Notes: generated from the sequence alone by a model not told the origin. Counted from the stretch's first letter, positions 44,872 to 53,946 are shown. The stretch: DNA of 64,000 nt from Oscillospiraceae bacterium (GCA_900768125.1 CAAGBS010000051.1:43126-107125); one strand, 5' to 3'. Numbers and translations are program-made.

Positions 44872-47136
44872 GTGAAAGATTTGAATTCAGATACATACGC
44901 AAAATACGAAGAAGCCCCGGAGACGGAAGACGTTATGCTGGAGACCGCTCCGCAGTTTGAAAAATGGCGGCGCAGGCTGTTCAAGATGAACTGCATTATA
45001 GCGCTGGGAGTTTTTCTGCTTGAGGTGGGAGTTAATATTATCCTGATATTCCAGGACAAGACGGCGCGAACCCTTGCCTATCACATGCTGCGCTACCTGG
45101 TGATACCATCTGGACTGGTTTTCCTGGCGGTGCTTTTCGATTATATAATGCTGAAACGCTTCCCAAAAAAGAACTGGCTGCTGAATTATGTCATGGTGAT
45201 GACTGTAGTGTTTATGTGCTGCGTTGTGTCAGTCACACATTATGTTTTTCCCATCACGCTGACTTCGTTCGTTATTCCGGTGCTGATGTCGGTGGTGTTC
45301 GGAAACAGACAGCTTACCTGCGTTACGACTGCCGCGTGCAGCTTCGGCGTTATCATTACCGGGTTGTGGCGAAATTTCGACGGCAGCGACAGCGACAGGT
45401 ATTTTGTCATTCCGGAGGTAGTTCTGTCCCTCGGTATTCTGATATTGTCGCTGATAGTCGCAAGGGTAGTCATTTCGCTGATGGACGAGCAGAACCGCCG
45501 TCTTCTGGACGCTATCCGCAAGGAGAAGCGGTCCCAGCAGGAAGCGGACGCCGCAAACCGCGCGAAAAGTTCGTTCCTGGCGAACATGTCCCATGAGATA
45601 CGCACGCCTATCAACGCGATACTCGGCATGAACGAGATGATACTCCGCGAGGAAAAGGACCCCACGATACGCGGCTATGCCGGGAATATCCAGAGTTCGG
45701 GAAACTCGCTGCTTGCGATAGTGAACGATGTTCTCGACATTTCAAAGATAGAATCGGGAAAGCTGGAGATAGTCCCGGTGGAATATGAGATAAACTCCCT
45801 CATCAGCGACTGCTGCAACATGGTCGCGGGCAGGGCGCGGGCAAAGGAACTGGAGCTTCGCGTGGAGTGCTCCGAGGACGTCCCGCTGAAGCTATTCGGC
45901 GATGAAACGCATATCCGCCAGGTGATAGTCAACCTGCTGACGAACGCCGTGAAATACACCGAAAAGGGCAGCGTAAGGCTTTCGGTCGGCGGCGCGTATG
46001 ACGGGGAGCTGTTTCGGCTGCGCGCTTCGGTCTCGGATACGGGCATAGGTATTTCCGAGGAGAATCTCAGCCAGCTTTTCGACCAGTTCCAGCGCTTCGA
46101 TCTGCACCGCAACCGCAACATTGAGGGCACCGGTCTCGGACTTGCCATTGTGAAGCGGCTGTGCATGCTGATGAGTGGCACGGTGACAGCCGAGAGCGTC
46201 CGCGGAGAGGGCAGTACGTTCACGGTAGAGATACCGCAGCGCGTGCGGGACGCTACTCACTGCGGATTCTCGAACATCAACTATTCCACCAGCGCCGACT
46301 ACGAATACACCCACAGCTTTGAAGCACCGGGCGCGCATATCCTTGCGGTGGACGACCTTACGGTCAATCTGCTGGTAATAGTCAACATGCTTAAATCCAC
46401 GCGAATTAACGTAGACACAGCCGGAAGCGGCAGGGAATGCCTCGAAAAAGCCTCCACAAGGAAATATGACCTCATTCTCATGGACCACATGATGCCCGAC
46501 ATGGACGGCGTTGCCACATTCGAAATGCTCCGGGGTGACAAATCCTCGCCAAACTGCGGCACTCCGGTCATAATGCTGACTGCGAACGCTCTCGCGGGCG
46601 TACGGGAGCAGTACATGGGTGCGGGCTTCGCCGACTATATCTCAAAGCCCGTGCGCGGCGCAAAGCTAGAGGAAGTGATACGCCGCAATCTTCCGCCGGA
46701 GCTTGTGAAGCCCGCCGGGGCAGAGGAACCCGCGGAGCAGTCCACGCTTGCCGAGCCTGCGGGGAATGACGGGCTCTGCGGGCTTGCGGAAGCAGTCCCG
46801 GAACTGAATCTGAACATTGCTTTACCCTATTGCTGCGACAGCCCGGAGTTTTTTGGGGAACTGCTGCGCGATTTTGCTGCAAACGACCGCACTGATGAAC
46901 TCCGGAGCACGTTTGACGAAAAGCGCTGGGAAGATTACCGCCGCACGGCGCATTCGCTGAAAAGCACTTCGCTCACCGTGGGGCTGACCGTACTGTCCGA
47001 GCGTGCCCGCGCTTCTGAGACTTCGCTGAAAAACGGCTGTGTTGATTTTGCGGAGGTGAATCACGCGCCGCTTCTTGAGGAATACAGCGCAACGCTGGAA
47101 AGAATAAGAAAATATCTGAAAGACAAGAGTGAATAA
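44872..47136 (+). CDS. Hybrid sensor histidine kinase with receiver and Hpt domains
   Basis: A 754-residue membrane kinase. Residues about 38-205 hold five or six hydrophobic helices; then HisKA with SHEIRTPINAILGMNEM (phospho-His near 240), HATPase with NLLTNAVKYTE, DTGIGI and GTGLGLAIVK (about 350-460), a receiver with ILAVDDLTVN and the phospho-Asp in LILMDHMMPDMDG (about 485-605), and a C-terminal Hpt with TAHSLKSTSLTVG near 690. It is a complete phosphorelay in one chain. The start may be GTG 44872 or TTG 44881; neither has a strong site. No output regulator adjoins it, but AraC lies two genes on. Confidence 0.92.
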   Translation: MKDLNSDTYAKYEEAPETEDVMLETAPQFEKWRRRLFKMNCIIALGVFLLEVGVNIILIFQDKTARTLAYHMLRYLVIPSGLVFLAVLFDYIMLKRFPKKNWLLNYVMVMTVVFMCCVVSVTHYVFPITLTSFVIPVLMSVVFGNRQLTCVTTAACSFGVIITGLWRNFDGSDSDRYFVIPEVVLSLGILILSLIVARVVISLMDEQNRRLLDAIRKEKRSQQEADAANRAKSSFLANMSHEIRTPINAILGMNEMILREEKDPTIRGYAGNIQSSGNSLLAIVNDVLDISKIESGKLEIVPVEYEINSLISDCCNMVAGRARAKELELRVECSEDVPLKLFGDETHIRQVIVNLLTNAVKYTEKGSVRLSVGGAYDGELFRLRASVSDTGIGISEENLSQLFDQFQRFDLHRNRNIEGTGLGLAIVKRLCMLMSGTVTAESVRGEGSTFTVEIPQRVRDATHCGFSNINYSTSADYEYTHSFEAPGAHILAVDDLTVNLLVIVNMLKSTRINVDTAGSGRECLEKASTRKYDLILMDHMMPDMDGVATFEMLRGDKSSPNCGTPVIMLTANALAGVREQYMGAGFADYISKPVRGAKLEEVIRRNLPPELVKPAGAEEPAEQSTLAEPAGNDGLCGLAEAVPELNLNIALPYCCDSPEFFGELLRDFAANDRTDELRSTFDEKRWEDYRRTAHSLKSTSLTVGLTVLSERARASETSLKNGCVDFAEVNHAPLLEEYSATLERIRKYLKDKSE

Positions 47137-47137
47137 A

Positions 47138-47974
47138 ATGCCAGAATTTATTGAAATAACCACATTAGGTCACCCTGGCTGCGAGGTGTTCACAAAGCTC
47201 ACCGAAGCGCAGCTGCGCAACCGCCTGGAGCCTGAAAAGGGAATATTCATCGCCGAAAGCCCGAAGGTCATCGGGCTTGCCCTGGAGCGCGGATATCAAC
47301 CGGTGTCGATGCTGACCGAAAGGCGCTGCCTGGACGGCTGCGCGAGCGAGACTATCTCCCGGCTGGGGGATATCCCGATCTATATCGCGGAGCCGGAACT
47401 TCTCTCGGCGATGACGGGCTACAAGCTGAACCGCGGGGTGCTCTGCGCCATGCGTAGACCGAAACCGCTCAGCGCTGAGGAGATATGCCGCAGCGCGCAC
47501 CGGATAGCGGTGCTGGAAAATATAGTCGATACCACGAATTTAGGCGCAATATTCCGGTCGGCGGCGGCGCTCGGGATAGACGCGGTGCTGATAACGCCGT
47601 CCTGCTGCGACCCTTTGCTCAGGCGTGCGGTGCGCGTCAGCATGGGGACTATTCTCGTAGTCCCATGGGCGCAGATAGGAGATTCTCCGGAGGACTGGCC
47701 GGAAAAGGGACTTTCCGTGCTGAACGGCTGGGGATTCAGGACTGCGGCTATGGCGCTGACGGACGATTCAGTCAGCATAGACGACCCCTCGCTGGCGGCG
47801 GAGGACAAGCTGGCTATAGTCCTCGGCACGGAGGGTGACGGGCTTTCAAAGAGCACGATAGCCCGCTGCGACTACACCGTGAAGATACCGATGTCCAACG
47901 GCGTTGATTCGCTGAACGTCGCGGCTGCGGGCGCTGTCGCGTTCTGGCAGCTGAAGTGGCGGGGGAGGGACTGA
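47138..47974 (+). CDS. TrmH/SpoU-family RNA 2'-O-methyltransferase
   Basis: A 278-residue SPOUT methyltransferase. The N-terminal domain (about 1-105) is RNA-binding in type; the SPOUT core has ENIVDTTNLGAIFRSAAALG near 128, VLGTEGDGLS near 227 and IPMSNGVDSLNVAAAGAV near 249-266, the knot motif. The exact rRNA or tRNA site is unknown. It starts within the stop region of the kinase gene (GTG 47129 or ATG 47138), so they are probably co-transcribed. Confidence 0.9.
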   Translation: MPEFIEITTLGHPGCEVFTKLTEAQLRNRLEPEKGIFIAESPKVIGLALERGYQPVSMLTERRCLDGCASETISRLGDIPIYIAEPELLSAMTGYKLNRGVLCAMRRPKPLSAEEICRSAHRIAVLENIVDTTNLGAIFRSAAALGIDAVLITPSCCDPLLRRAVRVSMGTILVVPWAQIGDSPEDWPEKGLSVLNGWGFRTAAMALTDDSVSIDDPSLAAEDKLAIVLGTEGDGLSKSTIARCDYTVKIPMSNGVDSLNVAAAGAVAFWQLKWRGRD

Positions 47975-48853
47975 ATGCCTTTTCTTTACGAGCACGGCGA
48001 CATGCTTAACCGCCCGGTGGAATGCTTCTGGTTCGACACGGATTCAAAATATTTCCCGGTGCACGCGCACTGGCATTTCTACATGGAGCTGATATTCATG
48101 TGCGAGGGAAAGGTGGAGATGTCCTGCGCGGGGGAGAAATTCACCGCTGAAAAGGGAGACATGGTGCTGTTCCACCCGAAGACGGTGCACTCTATAGGCT
48201 ACTGCACGGGCGGCGAAAAGGCTAAATACGCTGTCATAAAGCTTGACATCAGCAGAATGAGCCTGACCCCCAGCTACGCGCCGAAGCTGCGCAGCATATT
48301 CCGAAACGCGGAGAAGAAGCGCACGCCGATATATTTCAGCGCTTCGCAGGCGGCTGAAATGAACGCGGGAGAGGTCTTCGCCATCTGCATAGAAGAAATG
48401 CGGCAGCAGAAATACGGTTTTGACCTGGTGATACGATCCGCACTTTACGGGCTGCTGATAAATGTCATACGCTGCTGGCAGTCTGGCGGATTCAGCGTTG
48501 ACAGCGAGGCTTATTCCGAGGACATGCACTGCGATATCTACAATATAACCGAGTTCATCGACGAGCGGCTGTCCTCAGGCGTGCAGGTCACTGAAGTCGC
48601 GGAGCGATGCGGCATGAGTTACTCCTACTTCGCGAAAAAATTCCTTGCGGTCTACGGAAAGACCTGCAAGGAATACATCGAGGAGATGCGGATAATCAAA
48701 GCGGAAGAGTTCCTGACATTCACTGATTTCGACCTTGCGCGCATAAGCAGCGAGACCGGCTTCTCGGACTGCTCCCATCTCATCAAGAGTTTCAGGAAGC
48801 TCCGCGGGATAACGCCGAAGCAGTACCGGCTGGAATTGGAGAAGAATAAGTAA
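47975..48853 (+). CDS. AraC-family transcriptional regulator
   Basis: A 292-residue regulator with an N-terminal cupin (about 10-110; HAHWHFYMELIFMCEGKVEM) for a sugar-type ligand and a C-terminal pair of helix-turn-helix motifs (about 190-290; VTEVAERCGMSYSYFAKKF and ISSETGFSDCSHLIKSFRK). The start ATG directly follows the TGA of the methyltransferase gene. It converges on the GH26 gene, which could be a target, though this is inference. Confidence 0.92.
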   Translation: MPFLYEHGDMLNRPVECFWFDTDSKYFPVHAHWHFYMELIFMCEGKVEMSCAGEKFTAEKGDMVLFHPKTVHSIGYCTGGEKAKYAVIKLDISRMSLTPSYAPKLRSIFRNAEKKRTPIYFSASQAAEMNAGEVFAICIEEMRQQKYGFDLVIRSALYGLLINVIRCWQSGGFSVDSEAYSEDMHCDIYNITEFIDERLSSGVQVTEVAERCGMSYSYFAKKFLAVYGKTCKEYIEEMRIIKAEEFLTFTDFDLARISSETGFSDCSHLIKSFRKLRGITPKQYRLELEKNK

Positions 48854-48854
48854 A

Positions 48855-48888
48855 ATTCCCCCCGAGCGCTCAGGGGGGGAGATTTTAT
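48855..48888. terminator. Bidirectional terminator araC/GH26
   Basis: TCCCCCC and GGGGGGA arms with GAGCGCTC between them (48857-48880), flanked by AAAATT on the left and GATTTTAT on the right. Confidence 0.8.
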
Positions 48889-49850
48889 AGTCTGAAGTCG
48901 TAAAGTTTCGGGAGTTTATCCAGCGTGACTGCATTCTCGCAGGAATACGCCCGGCGGAGCTCCGCGAAACTCGTGAATTTCTCGGAGTTGGTGAAGCCGC
49001 CCGACCAGGTCATGAACCAGCACCACGGGATATTGTTCGCCGTAAGCGCCGGGACGTCCGGGATTGTGCCTATCTCGGCAACGGCGGCAAGCTTGTCCGC
49101 GGAGGTCACCTGAAGTATCTCGGCGTATTCTTTCGCGAGGTCGGTGTGCTGGTGTTCCGGCGGGTAGAGGTCGCGGGAAATGATATCCACAACGTTGTCG
49201 CCGGGATAATTCTCCGGCTTCGGGGAGTTCTGCACCCATATAAGGTTGTCCAGATGATGGCGGTTCACGAATCGGTCAAACATCAGGCGGTAGAGCTTTT
49301 TGCATGGCTCCGCGCCCTCGCGCCCCCACCAGAACCAGTTGCCCTCCGCTTCGTGGAACGGTCTCCATAGTATCGGGATATGCTCGTCGCAGAACGGTTG
49401 CAGAAGCCCCGCCATGTAGTCCAGGTCGTTTAGCAACGCTGCGTTTTCGGGAGTGCCGGGAGTTGCGGCGCGGGAAGCGCTGAAATCAGTGTTTTCAGAG
49501 AAGATCGACTTGTCGCGCCCTCCCAGCGGTGAAAACCAGTGCCATGTGAACGTTATCAGACCGCCGCGCCGCGCCCATTCCCAGGCTTTCCGGAGGGTGC
49601 CCCATGCGTTTATCACTTCGTTCATGCATTCCTCGCCGGAATCCTCCGGGCGGATATTCGGTGAGTATCCCAGCAGTTCGAACCCGCACAGCGCGGGAAG
49701 CTTTCCGGTTACGCGCTGAATGGTCTGCAGTTCCTCCTGCGGAATGGTCTGGGTGTGCTGACCAAGCAGTATTTTCTTTCCGCGCAGTTCCTCAAGGTAG
49801 TCCAGCACGCGGAGGACTTCCGGCTGCGCATTCGGGTTGACAGACTTCAT
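48885..49850 (-). CDS. GH26 family beta-mannanase-like glycoside hydrolase
   Basis: A 321-residue glycoside hydrolase. RPFHEAEGNWFWWG at 163-176 carries the acid/base Glu167, and VAEIGTIP at 257-264 the nucleophile Glu259, the two GH26 hallmarks; FTWHW near 101 lines the site. There is no signal peptide from the ATG at 49850, so the enzyme appears cytoplasmic, suiting hydrolysis of imported manno-oligosaccharides. AGAGGAGTGAAGTA precedes the ATG, which overlaps the tcdA stop by one base. Confidence 0.9.
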   Translation of the reverse strand: MKSVNPNAQPEVLRVLDYLEELRGKKILLGQHTQTIPQEELQTIQRVTGKLPALCGFELLGYSPNIRPEDSGEECMNEVINAWGTLRKAWEWARRGGLITFTWHWFSPLGGRDKSIFSENTDFSASRAATPGTPENAALLNDLDYMAGLLQPFCDEHIPILWRPFHEAEGNWFWWGREGAEPCKKLYRLMFDRFVNRHHLDNLIWVQNSPKPENYPGDNVVDIISRDLYPPEHQHTDLAKEYAEILQVTSADKLAAVAEIGTIPDVPALTANNIPWCWFMTWSGGFTNSEKFTSFAELRRAYSCENAVTLDKLPKLYDFRL

Positions 49851-50617
49851 TACTTCACTCCTCTGAATCCGGTGATATCCTTGATGACCTCGCCCGCGAT
49901 TATCAGCCCGACAACGGACGGCACGAAAGCATTGCTGCCCGGCACCTGATTGCGGTGGGTGCACTTGCGCTTGGTCCCCGGAGGGCACACGCAGTGCTGT
50001 TTGCAGCTTATCGCCATGTCGTCCACAGGGGTGATGGGCTTCTCCTGCGAGTAAACGACCTTCAGCCTGCGAATGCCGCGCTTTTTAAGTTCGTAGCGCA
50101 TTACGCGCGCAAGCGGGCAGACGGAAGTGCTGTAGATGTCCGCGACCTCGAAACGGGTGGGATCGACCTTGTTGCCGGCGCCCATCGAGCAGATTATCGG
50201 AGTGCGGCACTTGTCGGCGTTCATCACAAGCTCTATCTTTCCGGTGACTGTATCTATCGCGTCCACAACGTAGTCGTACTGTGTGAAATCGAACTGCGCA
50301 GCCGTTTCCGGGGTGTAGAACGTCTGCCAGCAGTTTACGGTCATGTCGGGGTTTATCTCAAGAAGCCGCTCCTTAGCCACTTCCACCTTGTATTTCCCGA
50401 CTGTCTTTCTTGTCGCAAATATCTGTCGGTTGATATTGGTGATGCATACCTTATCGTCGTCGATAAGATCCAGCGTGCCGACCCCGCTTCGTGCGAGCGC
50501 CTCCGCAGTGAAGCCGCCTACGCCGCCTATTCCGAATACTGCGACCCGGGAAGCAGCAAGCTTTTCCATGGCTTCCTTACCAAAAATCAACTCTGTCCTT
50601 GAAAACTGATTCAGCAT
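49850..50617 (-). CDS. tcdA: tRNA threonylcarbamoyladenosine dehydratase
   Basis: E1-like enzyme that cyclises t6A in tRNA. The 255-residue product has the ATP-binding VAVFGIGGVGGFTAEALARSG near 25-45, the conserved DDDKVCITNINRQ near 53-65, VDAIDTVTGK near 118-127, and a cysteine pattern (CKQHCVCPPGTKRKC) near 210-224. AACAGGAGATAAAA precedes the ATG. The coupling to a GH26 gene by a one-base overlap is odd functionally. Confidence 0.92.
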   Translation of the reverse strand: MLNQFSRTELIFGKEAMEKLAASRVAVFGIGGVGGFTAEALARSGVGTLDLIDDDKVCITNINRQIFATRKTVGKYKVEVAKERLLEINPDMTVNCWQTFYTPETAAQFDFTQYDYVVDAIDTVTGKIELVMNADKCRTPIICSMGAGNKVDPTRFEVADIYSTSVCPLARVMRYELKKRGIRRLKVVYSQEKPITPVDDMAISCKQHCVCPPGTKRKCTHRNQVPGSNAFVPSVVGLIIAGEVIKDITGFRGVK

Positions 50618-50741
50618 TTTTATCTCCTGTTTTTTATCTATAAAACATATGGTTCTGATATATTATACATTTTAGCCTCGGCAATGTCAATAGCATATCG
50701 CGAAAAATTTACACACATTTGACGAAAAATCAGGGAAGGTA

Positions 50742-50770
50742 TTGAAAAATAATCTCGGATAGGCTATAAT
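50742..50770 (+). promoter_or_regulatory. Sigma-A promoter of hpt-NCS2
   Basis: TTGAAA (50742-50747) and TATAAT (50765-50770), 17-base spacer. Confidence 0.78.
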
Positions 50771-50782
50771 ATATGTGTGTTT

Positions 50783-50819
50783 CCGCAATGCCTAGCGTCC
50801 GCTGGCTGCGGTATTTTTA
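50783..50819 (+). promoter_or_regulatory. Terminator-like hairpin in the hpt leader
   Basis: CCGCA (50783-50787) pairs with TGCGG (50807-50811), with inner GCC/GGC and AGC/GCT pairs around a GTCC loop, followed by TATTTTTAT. It begins a few bases after the predicted transcription start and lies before hpt, so it can only act as an attenuator. A second palindrome, CCGGAAATTCCGG (50824-50836), follows just ahead of the ribosome site. I do not recognise a known riboswitch class. Confidence 0.55.
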
Positions 50820-50856
50820 TGAAGCCGGAAATTCCGGTGCAGGGAGGAAGAAAATT

Positions 50857-51399
50857 TTGGAATACAACGACATGGCAAAAAACATCAAGCGTGTGATTTT
50901 TACCGAGGAGGAAATAAAGGCGAAGATAGCCGAAGCTGGCAGGGAAGTCAGCGAGAAATACGCCGGTAAGCCGCTGCTGCTGGTCAGCATACTTAACGGC
51001 GCATTCGTATTCATGGCGGACTTCTGCCGCGCGGTGACTATCCCCTGCGAGGTGGCGTTCATGTGCGCGAAGAGCTACTACGAGGGCACGCAGTCCTGCG
51101 GCGAGGTGACCATCACCAAGGATATCACCCAGGATATCAGCGGTTATAATGTAATAATCATCGAGGATATAATCGACACCGGCAGAACGCTGAAAGCAGT
51201 CGTGGAACTGCTGAAAAAGCGCTCCCCGCTTTCGCTGGAGGTCATAACCCTGCTTGACAAGCCGTCCAGGCGCGTGGTGGACTTCGAAGCTGACAAGGCG
51301 CTGTTCACTATCCCGGATTATTTCGTGATAGGCTACGGTCTGGACTGCGGCGAGAAATTCCGCAACCTGCCGTATATTGCAGAGTACACTGCGGACTGA
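50857..51399 (+). CDS. hpt: Hypoxanthine phosphoribosyltransferase
   Basis: Purine salvage: hypoxanthine or guanine plus PRPP to the nucleotide. The 180-residue product has LLLVSILNGAFVFMADF near 40-56, the PRPP loop VIIIEDIIDTGRTLK near 105-119 and DYFVIGYGLDCGEKFRNLP near 155-173. The TTG at 50857 follows AGGGAGGAAGAAAATT well; ATG 50872 is too far from the site. It precedes a purine permease by a few bases, so uptake and salvage are linked. Confidence 0.94.
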   Translation: MEYNDMAKNIKRVIFTEEEIKAKIAEAGREVSEKYAGKPLLLVSILNGAFVFMADFCRAVTIPCEVAFMCAKSYYEGTQSCGEVTITKDITQDISGYNVIIIEDIIDTGRTLKAVVELLKKRSPLSLEVITLLDKPSRRVVDFEADKALFTIPDYFVIGYGLDCGEKFRNLPYIAEYTAD

Positions 51400-51409
51400 G
51401 AGGCAGCGA

Positions 51410-52798
51410 TTGAGTAAAAGATCTGAAAAAGGCGCGGGCGTTCTCGAGCGCGTCTTCAAGCTGAAAGAGAACAAAACTGACGTTAAGACCGAGATAGCCG
51501 CCGGAGTGACCACATTCATGACGATGGCGTACATTCTGGCGGTCAATCCCAGCATACTTTCCGCCGCCGGAATGGACGGCACCGCTGTGCTGATAGCAAC
51601 CTGCCTGGCTTCATTTCTGGGCACGCTGCTGATGGGACTGCTTGCCAATCTTCCGTTCGCACTGTCCGCCGGAATGGGACTGAACGCATTCATGGCGTAC
51701 ACCATCGTACTTGGCTACGGCTACAGCTGGCAGACCGCGCTGCTTGCAGTGTTCGTCGAGGGCGTGATTTTCATCGTGCTGTCGCTGACGCGGGTGAGGG
51801 AGGCTATCTTCAACGCGATACCGCCAACGCTGAAAAAGGCGGTGTCTGTCGGCATAGGGCTTTTCATCGCGTTCATAGGACTGAAAAATGCGGGGCTGGT
51901 GGTTGCGAATCAGTCAACGTTCGTGGCTATCACCAGCTTCACCGAGAATTTCAATACGTCCGGTATCTGCGCGGTGCTCGCGCTTGTCGGAACGCTGTTC
52001 ACGTTCGTGCTTCACGCGAGGAACGTCCGCGGCTCGGTGCTGATAGGAATTATCGCGACCTGGGCTCTGGGAATAATATGCCAGCTGTGCGGGTTGTACG
52101 TCCCGGCAGAGGGTTACGCCTCGCTTATCCCGAGTTTCGGCATGACCGATTTCACGGCGCTGGGGCTGACTTTCGGGCAGTGCTTCAACGTGGATTTCAA
52201 CGCGTTTGACATCACGAATTTCATTGTAATAGTGTTCTCGTTCCTGTTCGTCGATCTGTTCGACACGCTGGGCACGCTCATCGGCGTAAGCTCCCGCGCG
52301 GGAATGCTGGACGAAAACGGCAGGCTCCCGAAGATACGTCCCGCGCTGCTGGCGGACGCCATCGCGACAACTGCCGGAGCGGTCCTCGGCACCAGCACTA
52401 CTACCACGTTCGTGGAATCTTCGGCGGGCGTTGGCGCAGGCGGCAGAACGGGTCTTACAGCAGTTACTACCGCGGTGCTGTTCCTGCTCTCGATTTTCCT
52501 CGCGCCTATATTCGTTGCTATTCCGTCTTTCGCGACTGCACCCGCGCTCATCGTGGTCGGATTCATGATGTTCAGTGCGATAACACAAATAAAGTTCGAC
52601 AAGGACGCGCTCACCGATACTATCCCGGCGTATATCTGCATAATCGCTATGCCGCTTTTTTACAGCATTTCCGAGGGCATTTCCCTGGGAATGATATCCT
52701 ACGCGGTCATCAATGTATGCTGCGGAAAGGCGAAGAAAGTTCCGCCGCTCGTATATGTGCTGTGCGTGCTGTTTATCCTGAAATATATTTTTCTGTAA
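51410..52798 (+). CDS. NCS2-family purine permease (AzgA type)
   Basis: A 462-residue transporter, probably for hypoxanthine, guanine or adenine with proton symport. Around 12 to 14 hydrophobic helices; ITAAGVTTFMTMAYILAVNP-like start near 25-44, GLNAFMAYTIV near 90, FVDLFDTLGTLIGV near 280 and STTTTFVESSAGVGAGGRTG near 335-354 (binding-site residues of the AzgA group). TTG start with GAGAGG upstream. Downstream of hpt in one transcript, ending at a strong terminator. Confidence 0.92.
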   Translation: MSKRSEKGAGVLERVFKLKENKTDVKTEIAAGVTTFMTMAYILAVNPSILSAAGMDGTAVLIATCLASFLGTLLMGLLANLPFALSAGMGLNAFMAYTIVLGYGYSWQTALLAVFVEGVIFIVLSLTRVREAIFNAIPPTLKKAVSVGIGLFIAFIGLKNAGLVVANQSTFVAITSFTENFNTSGICAVLALVGTLFTFVLHARNVRGSVLIGIIATWALGIICQLCGLYVPAEGYASLIPSFGMTDFTALGLTFGQCFNVDFNAFDITNFIVIVFSFLFVDLFDTLGTLIGVSSRAGMLDENGRLPKIRPALLADAIATTAGAVLGTSTTTTFVESSAGVGAGGRTGLTAVTTAVLFLLSIFLAPIFVAIPSFATAPALIVVGFMMFSAITQIKFDKDALTDTIPAYICIIAMPLFYSISEGISLGMISYAVINVCCGKAKKVPPLVYVLCVLFILKYIFL

Positions 52799-52804
52799 AT
52801 ATTT

Positions 52805-52836
52805 ACCCCGGAGCCGCGTACTCCGGGGTATTTTTA
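52805..52836 (+). terminator. Terminator of hpt-NCS2
   Basis: ACCCCGGAG (52805-52813) pairs with CTCCGGGGT (52821-52829), followed by ATTTTT. Confidence 0.9.
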
Positions 52837-52903
52837 GGGCAAAACTGTACAAAATCCAATAAATGGTCTTTGTGCATTTTTGCCTTAGAGTTGACCATAA
52901 ACT

Positions 52904-52935
52904 AAATGCGTCAGGCGGAGAGCCTGACGCATTTT
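52904..52935. terminator. Terminator at the 3' end of the LytTR gene
   Basis: ATGCGTCAGGC (52906-52916) pairs with GCCTGACGCAT (52922-52932); T residues follow on the plus strand and on the minus strand the tail is TTTAGTTTATGG. It lies directly after the minus-strand regulator gene. Confidence 0.75.
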
Positions 52936-53703
52936 TTATAATATCAGTTTCGAAAGTTTATTTTTGATATCGCTGTACCTTTTGACAGGCACCGGAATTT
53001 CGCTGCCGTCCGACAGCACGACAACATATGGTTTCAGGAGCGCTATATGACTGATGTTAACTGCGTAACATCTGTGTATAAGCAGGAATCCGTCGCCGAC
53101 GCTTTCAGTAAAGGAGGAAATGCTTAGCCGCGCTTTTATATCCCCTGACATGCAGCGGATAAGAGTATTGCGCCCGTCAGACGTAGCATATAGTATGTCG
53201 TTTTTATTGATGAATCTCATGCACTCGTCCTGGTCAACGATGACCAGTTTGTCGGACTGCCTGCGTGACTGTTCAGTTGAAGCCGCTTTGTCATCGGAGG
53301 ACTTATCCGCGGCGCTTTCCGGTCTTGTTATACCAACGTGCTTCAACTCCTGTGTGCCGTCCATGGAAAGCTCCCAGACGAACACGCAGTGCTGTATCAT
53401 ATTAGTGCCATCTCCCTGCATCGGGGTCAGCAGATAGCTGCCGATGACCGTACAGGCATTTCCGCAGTTCTGCGCGATGGCAAACTTCTTGTCGGTAATA
53501 TTACATTCAGTCAGACGGCTGAGAATAGACGGAAGCGCACTCAGAACCTCATCGTGCCCCATCAGCAGATTATGACCGAATGAGTCGATGAAGCTGAAAT
53601 CCTTATCCATATATTCCATCAGCAGGGAACTGTCGTGGTGCCAGAAACATTCAAGTATAGCCTGAGTTAATTCAAGGCACAGAGCGGTGTTTTCGCTTGT
53701 CAA
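52936..53703 (-). CDS. LytTR regulator with N-terminal NTF2/SnoaL-like domain
   Basis: A 255-residue regulator from the TTG at 53703. Residues about 5-125 form an NTF2/SnoaL-like module (ECFWHHDSSLLMEYMDKDFSF, MGHDEVLSALPSIL); a charged linker follows; residues about 150-255 are a LytTR DNA-binding domain (FINKNDILYATSDGRNTL, FLLIHRCYAVNISHI). There is no receiver domain, so a small ligand may be sensed. The start matters: an in-frame ATG at 53838 lies inside the -10 box of a perfect promoter and cannot be in the message, while the TTG follows AGAAAGG. It is divergent from the contractile injection operon and is its likely regulator. Confidence 0.78.
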   Translation of the reverse strand: MTSENTALCLELTQAILECFWHHDSSLLMEYMDKDFSFIDSFGHNLLMGHDEVLSALPSILSRLTECNITDKKFAIAQNCGNACTVIGSYLLTPMQGDGTNMIQHCVFVWELSMDGTQELKHVGITRPESAADKSSDDKAASTEQSRRQSDKLVIVDQDECMRFINKNDILYATSDGRNTLIRCMSGDIKARLSISSFTESVGDGFLLIHRCYAVNISHIALLKPYVVVLSDGSEIPVPVKRYSDIKNKLSKLIL

Positions 53704-53836
53704 TTTGTTCAACCTTTCTAAATTTAATGCTGTCTGGTACGGATAACAGGTTTTTAGAAAAGTCTTATCCCAAAGGTAAATAAATTCAGACGCGCGGTCA
53801 GGACAGCCGATCCATTCCGCGATTTTTAACTTATTC

Positions 53837-53865
53837 ATTATAGCACATTTGCTTTTTTCTGTCAA
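53837..53865 (-). promoter_or_regulatory. Consensus sigma-A promoter of the LytTR gene
   Basis: TTGACA (53865-53860) and TATAAT (53842-53837), both perfect, 17-base spacer, minus strand. It implies a leader of about 125 bases before the TTG start. Confidence 0.85.
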
Positions 53866-53917
53866 GGCATAAAAATTAACCTTTCGTTGCACGTTGTCGG
53901 TTATTCGTGCATTTTTG

Positions 53918-53946
53918 TTGAAAAATCGTTTCGAGTATGGTAAAAT
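53918..53946 (+). promoter_or_regulatory. Sigma-A promoter of the injection-system operon
   Basis: TTGAAA (53918-53923) and TAAAAT (53941-53946), 17-base spacer, 99 bases before the first operon gene and back to back with the LytTR promoter. Confidence 0.7.

Noticed and set aside
50771..50856. Purine riboswitch before hpt
   Set aside because: The conserved purine aptamer core and three-way junction are missing; only terminator-like and palindromic hairpins are present.
53704..53838. Longer LytTR regulator starting at ATG 53838 or further upstream
   Set aside because: The ATG is inside the -10 box of a perfect promoter and has no ribosome site; upstream codons would be in untranscribed DNA.
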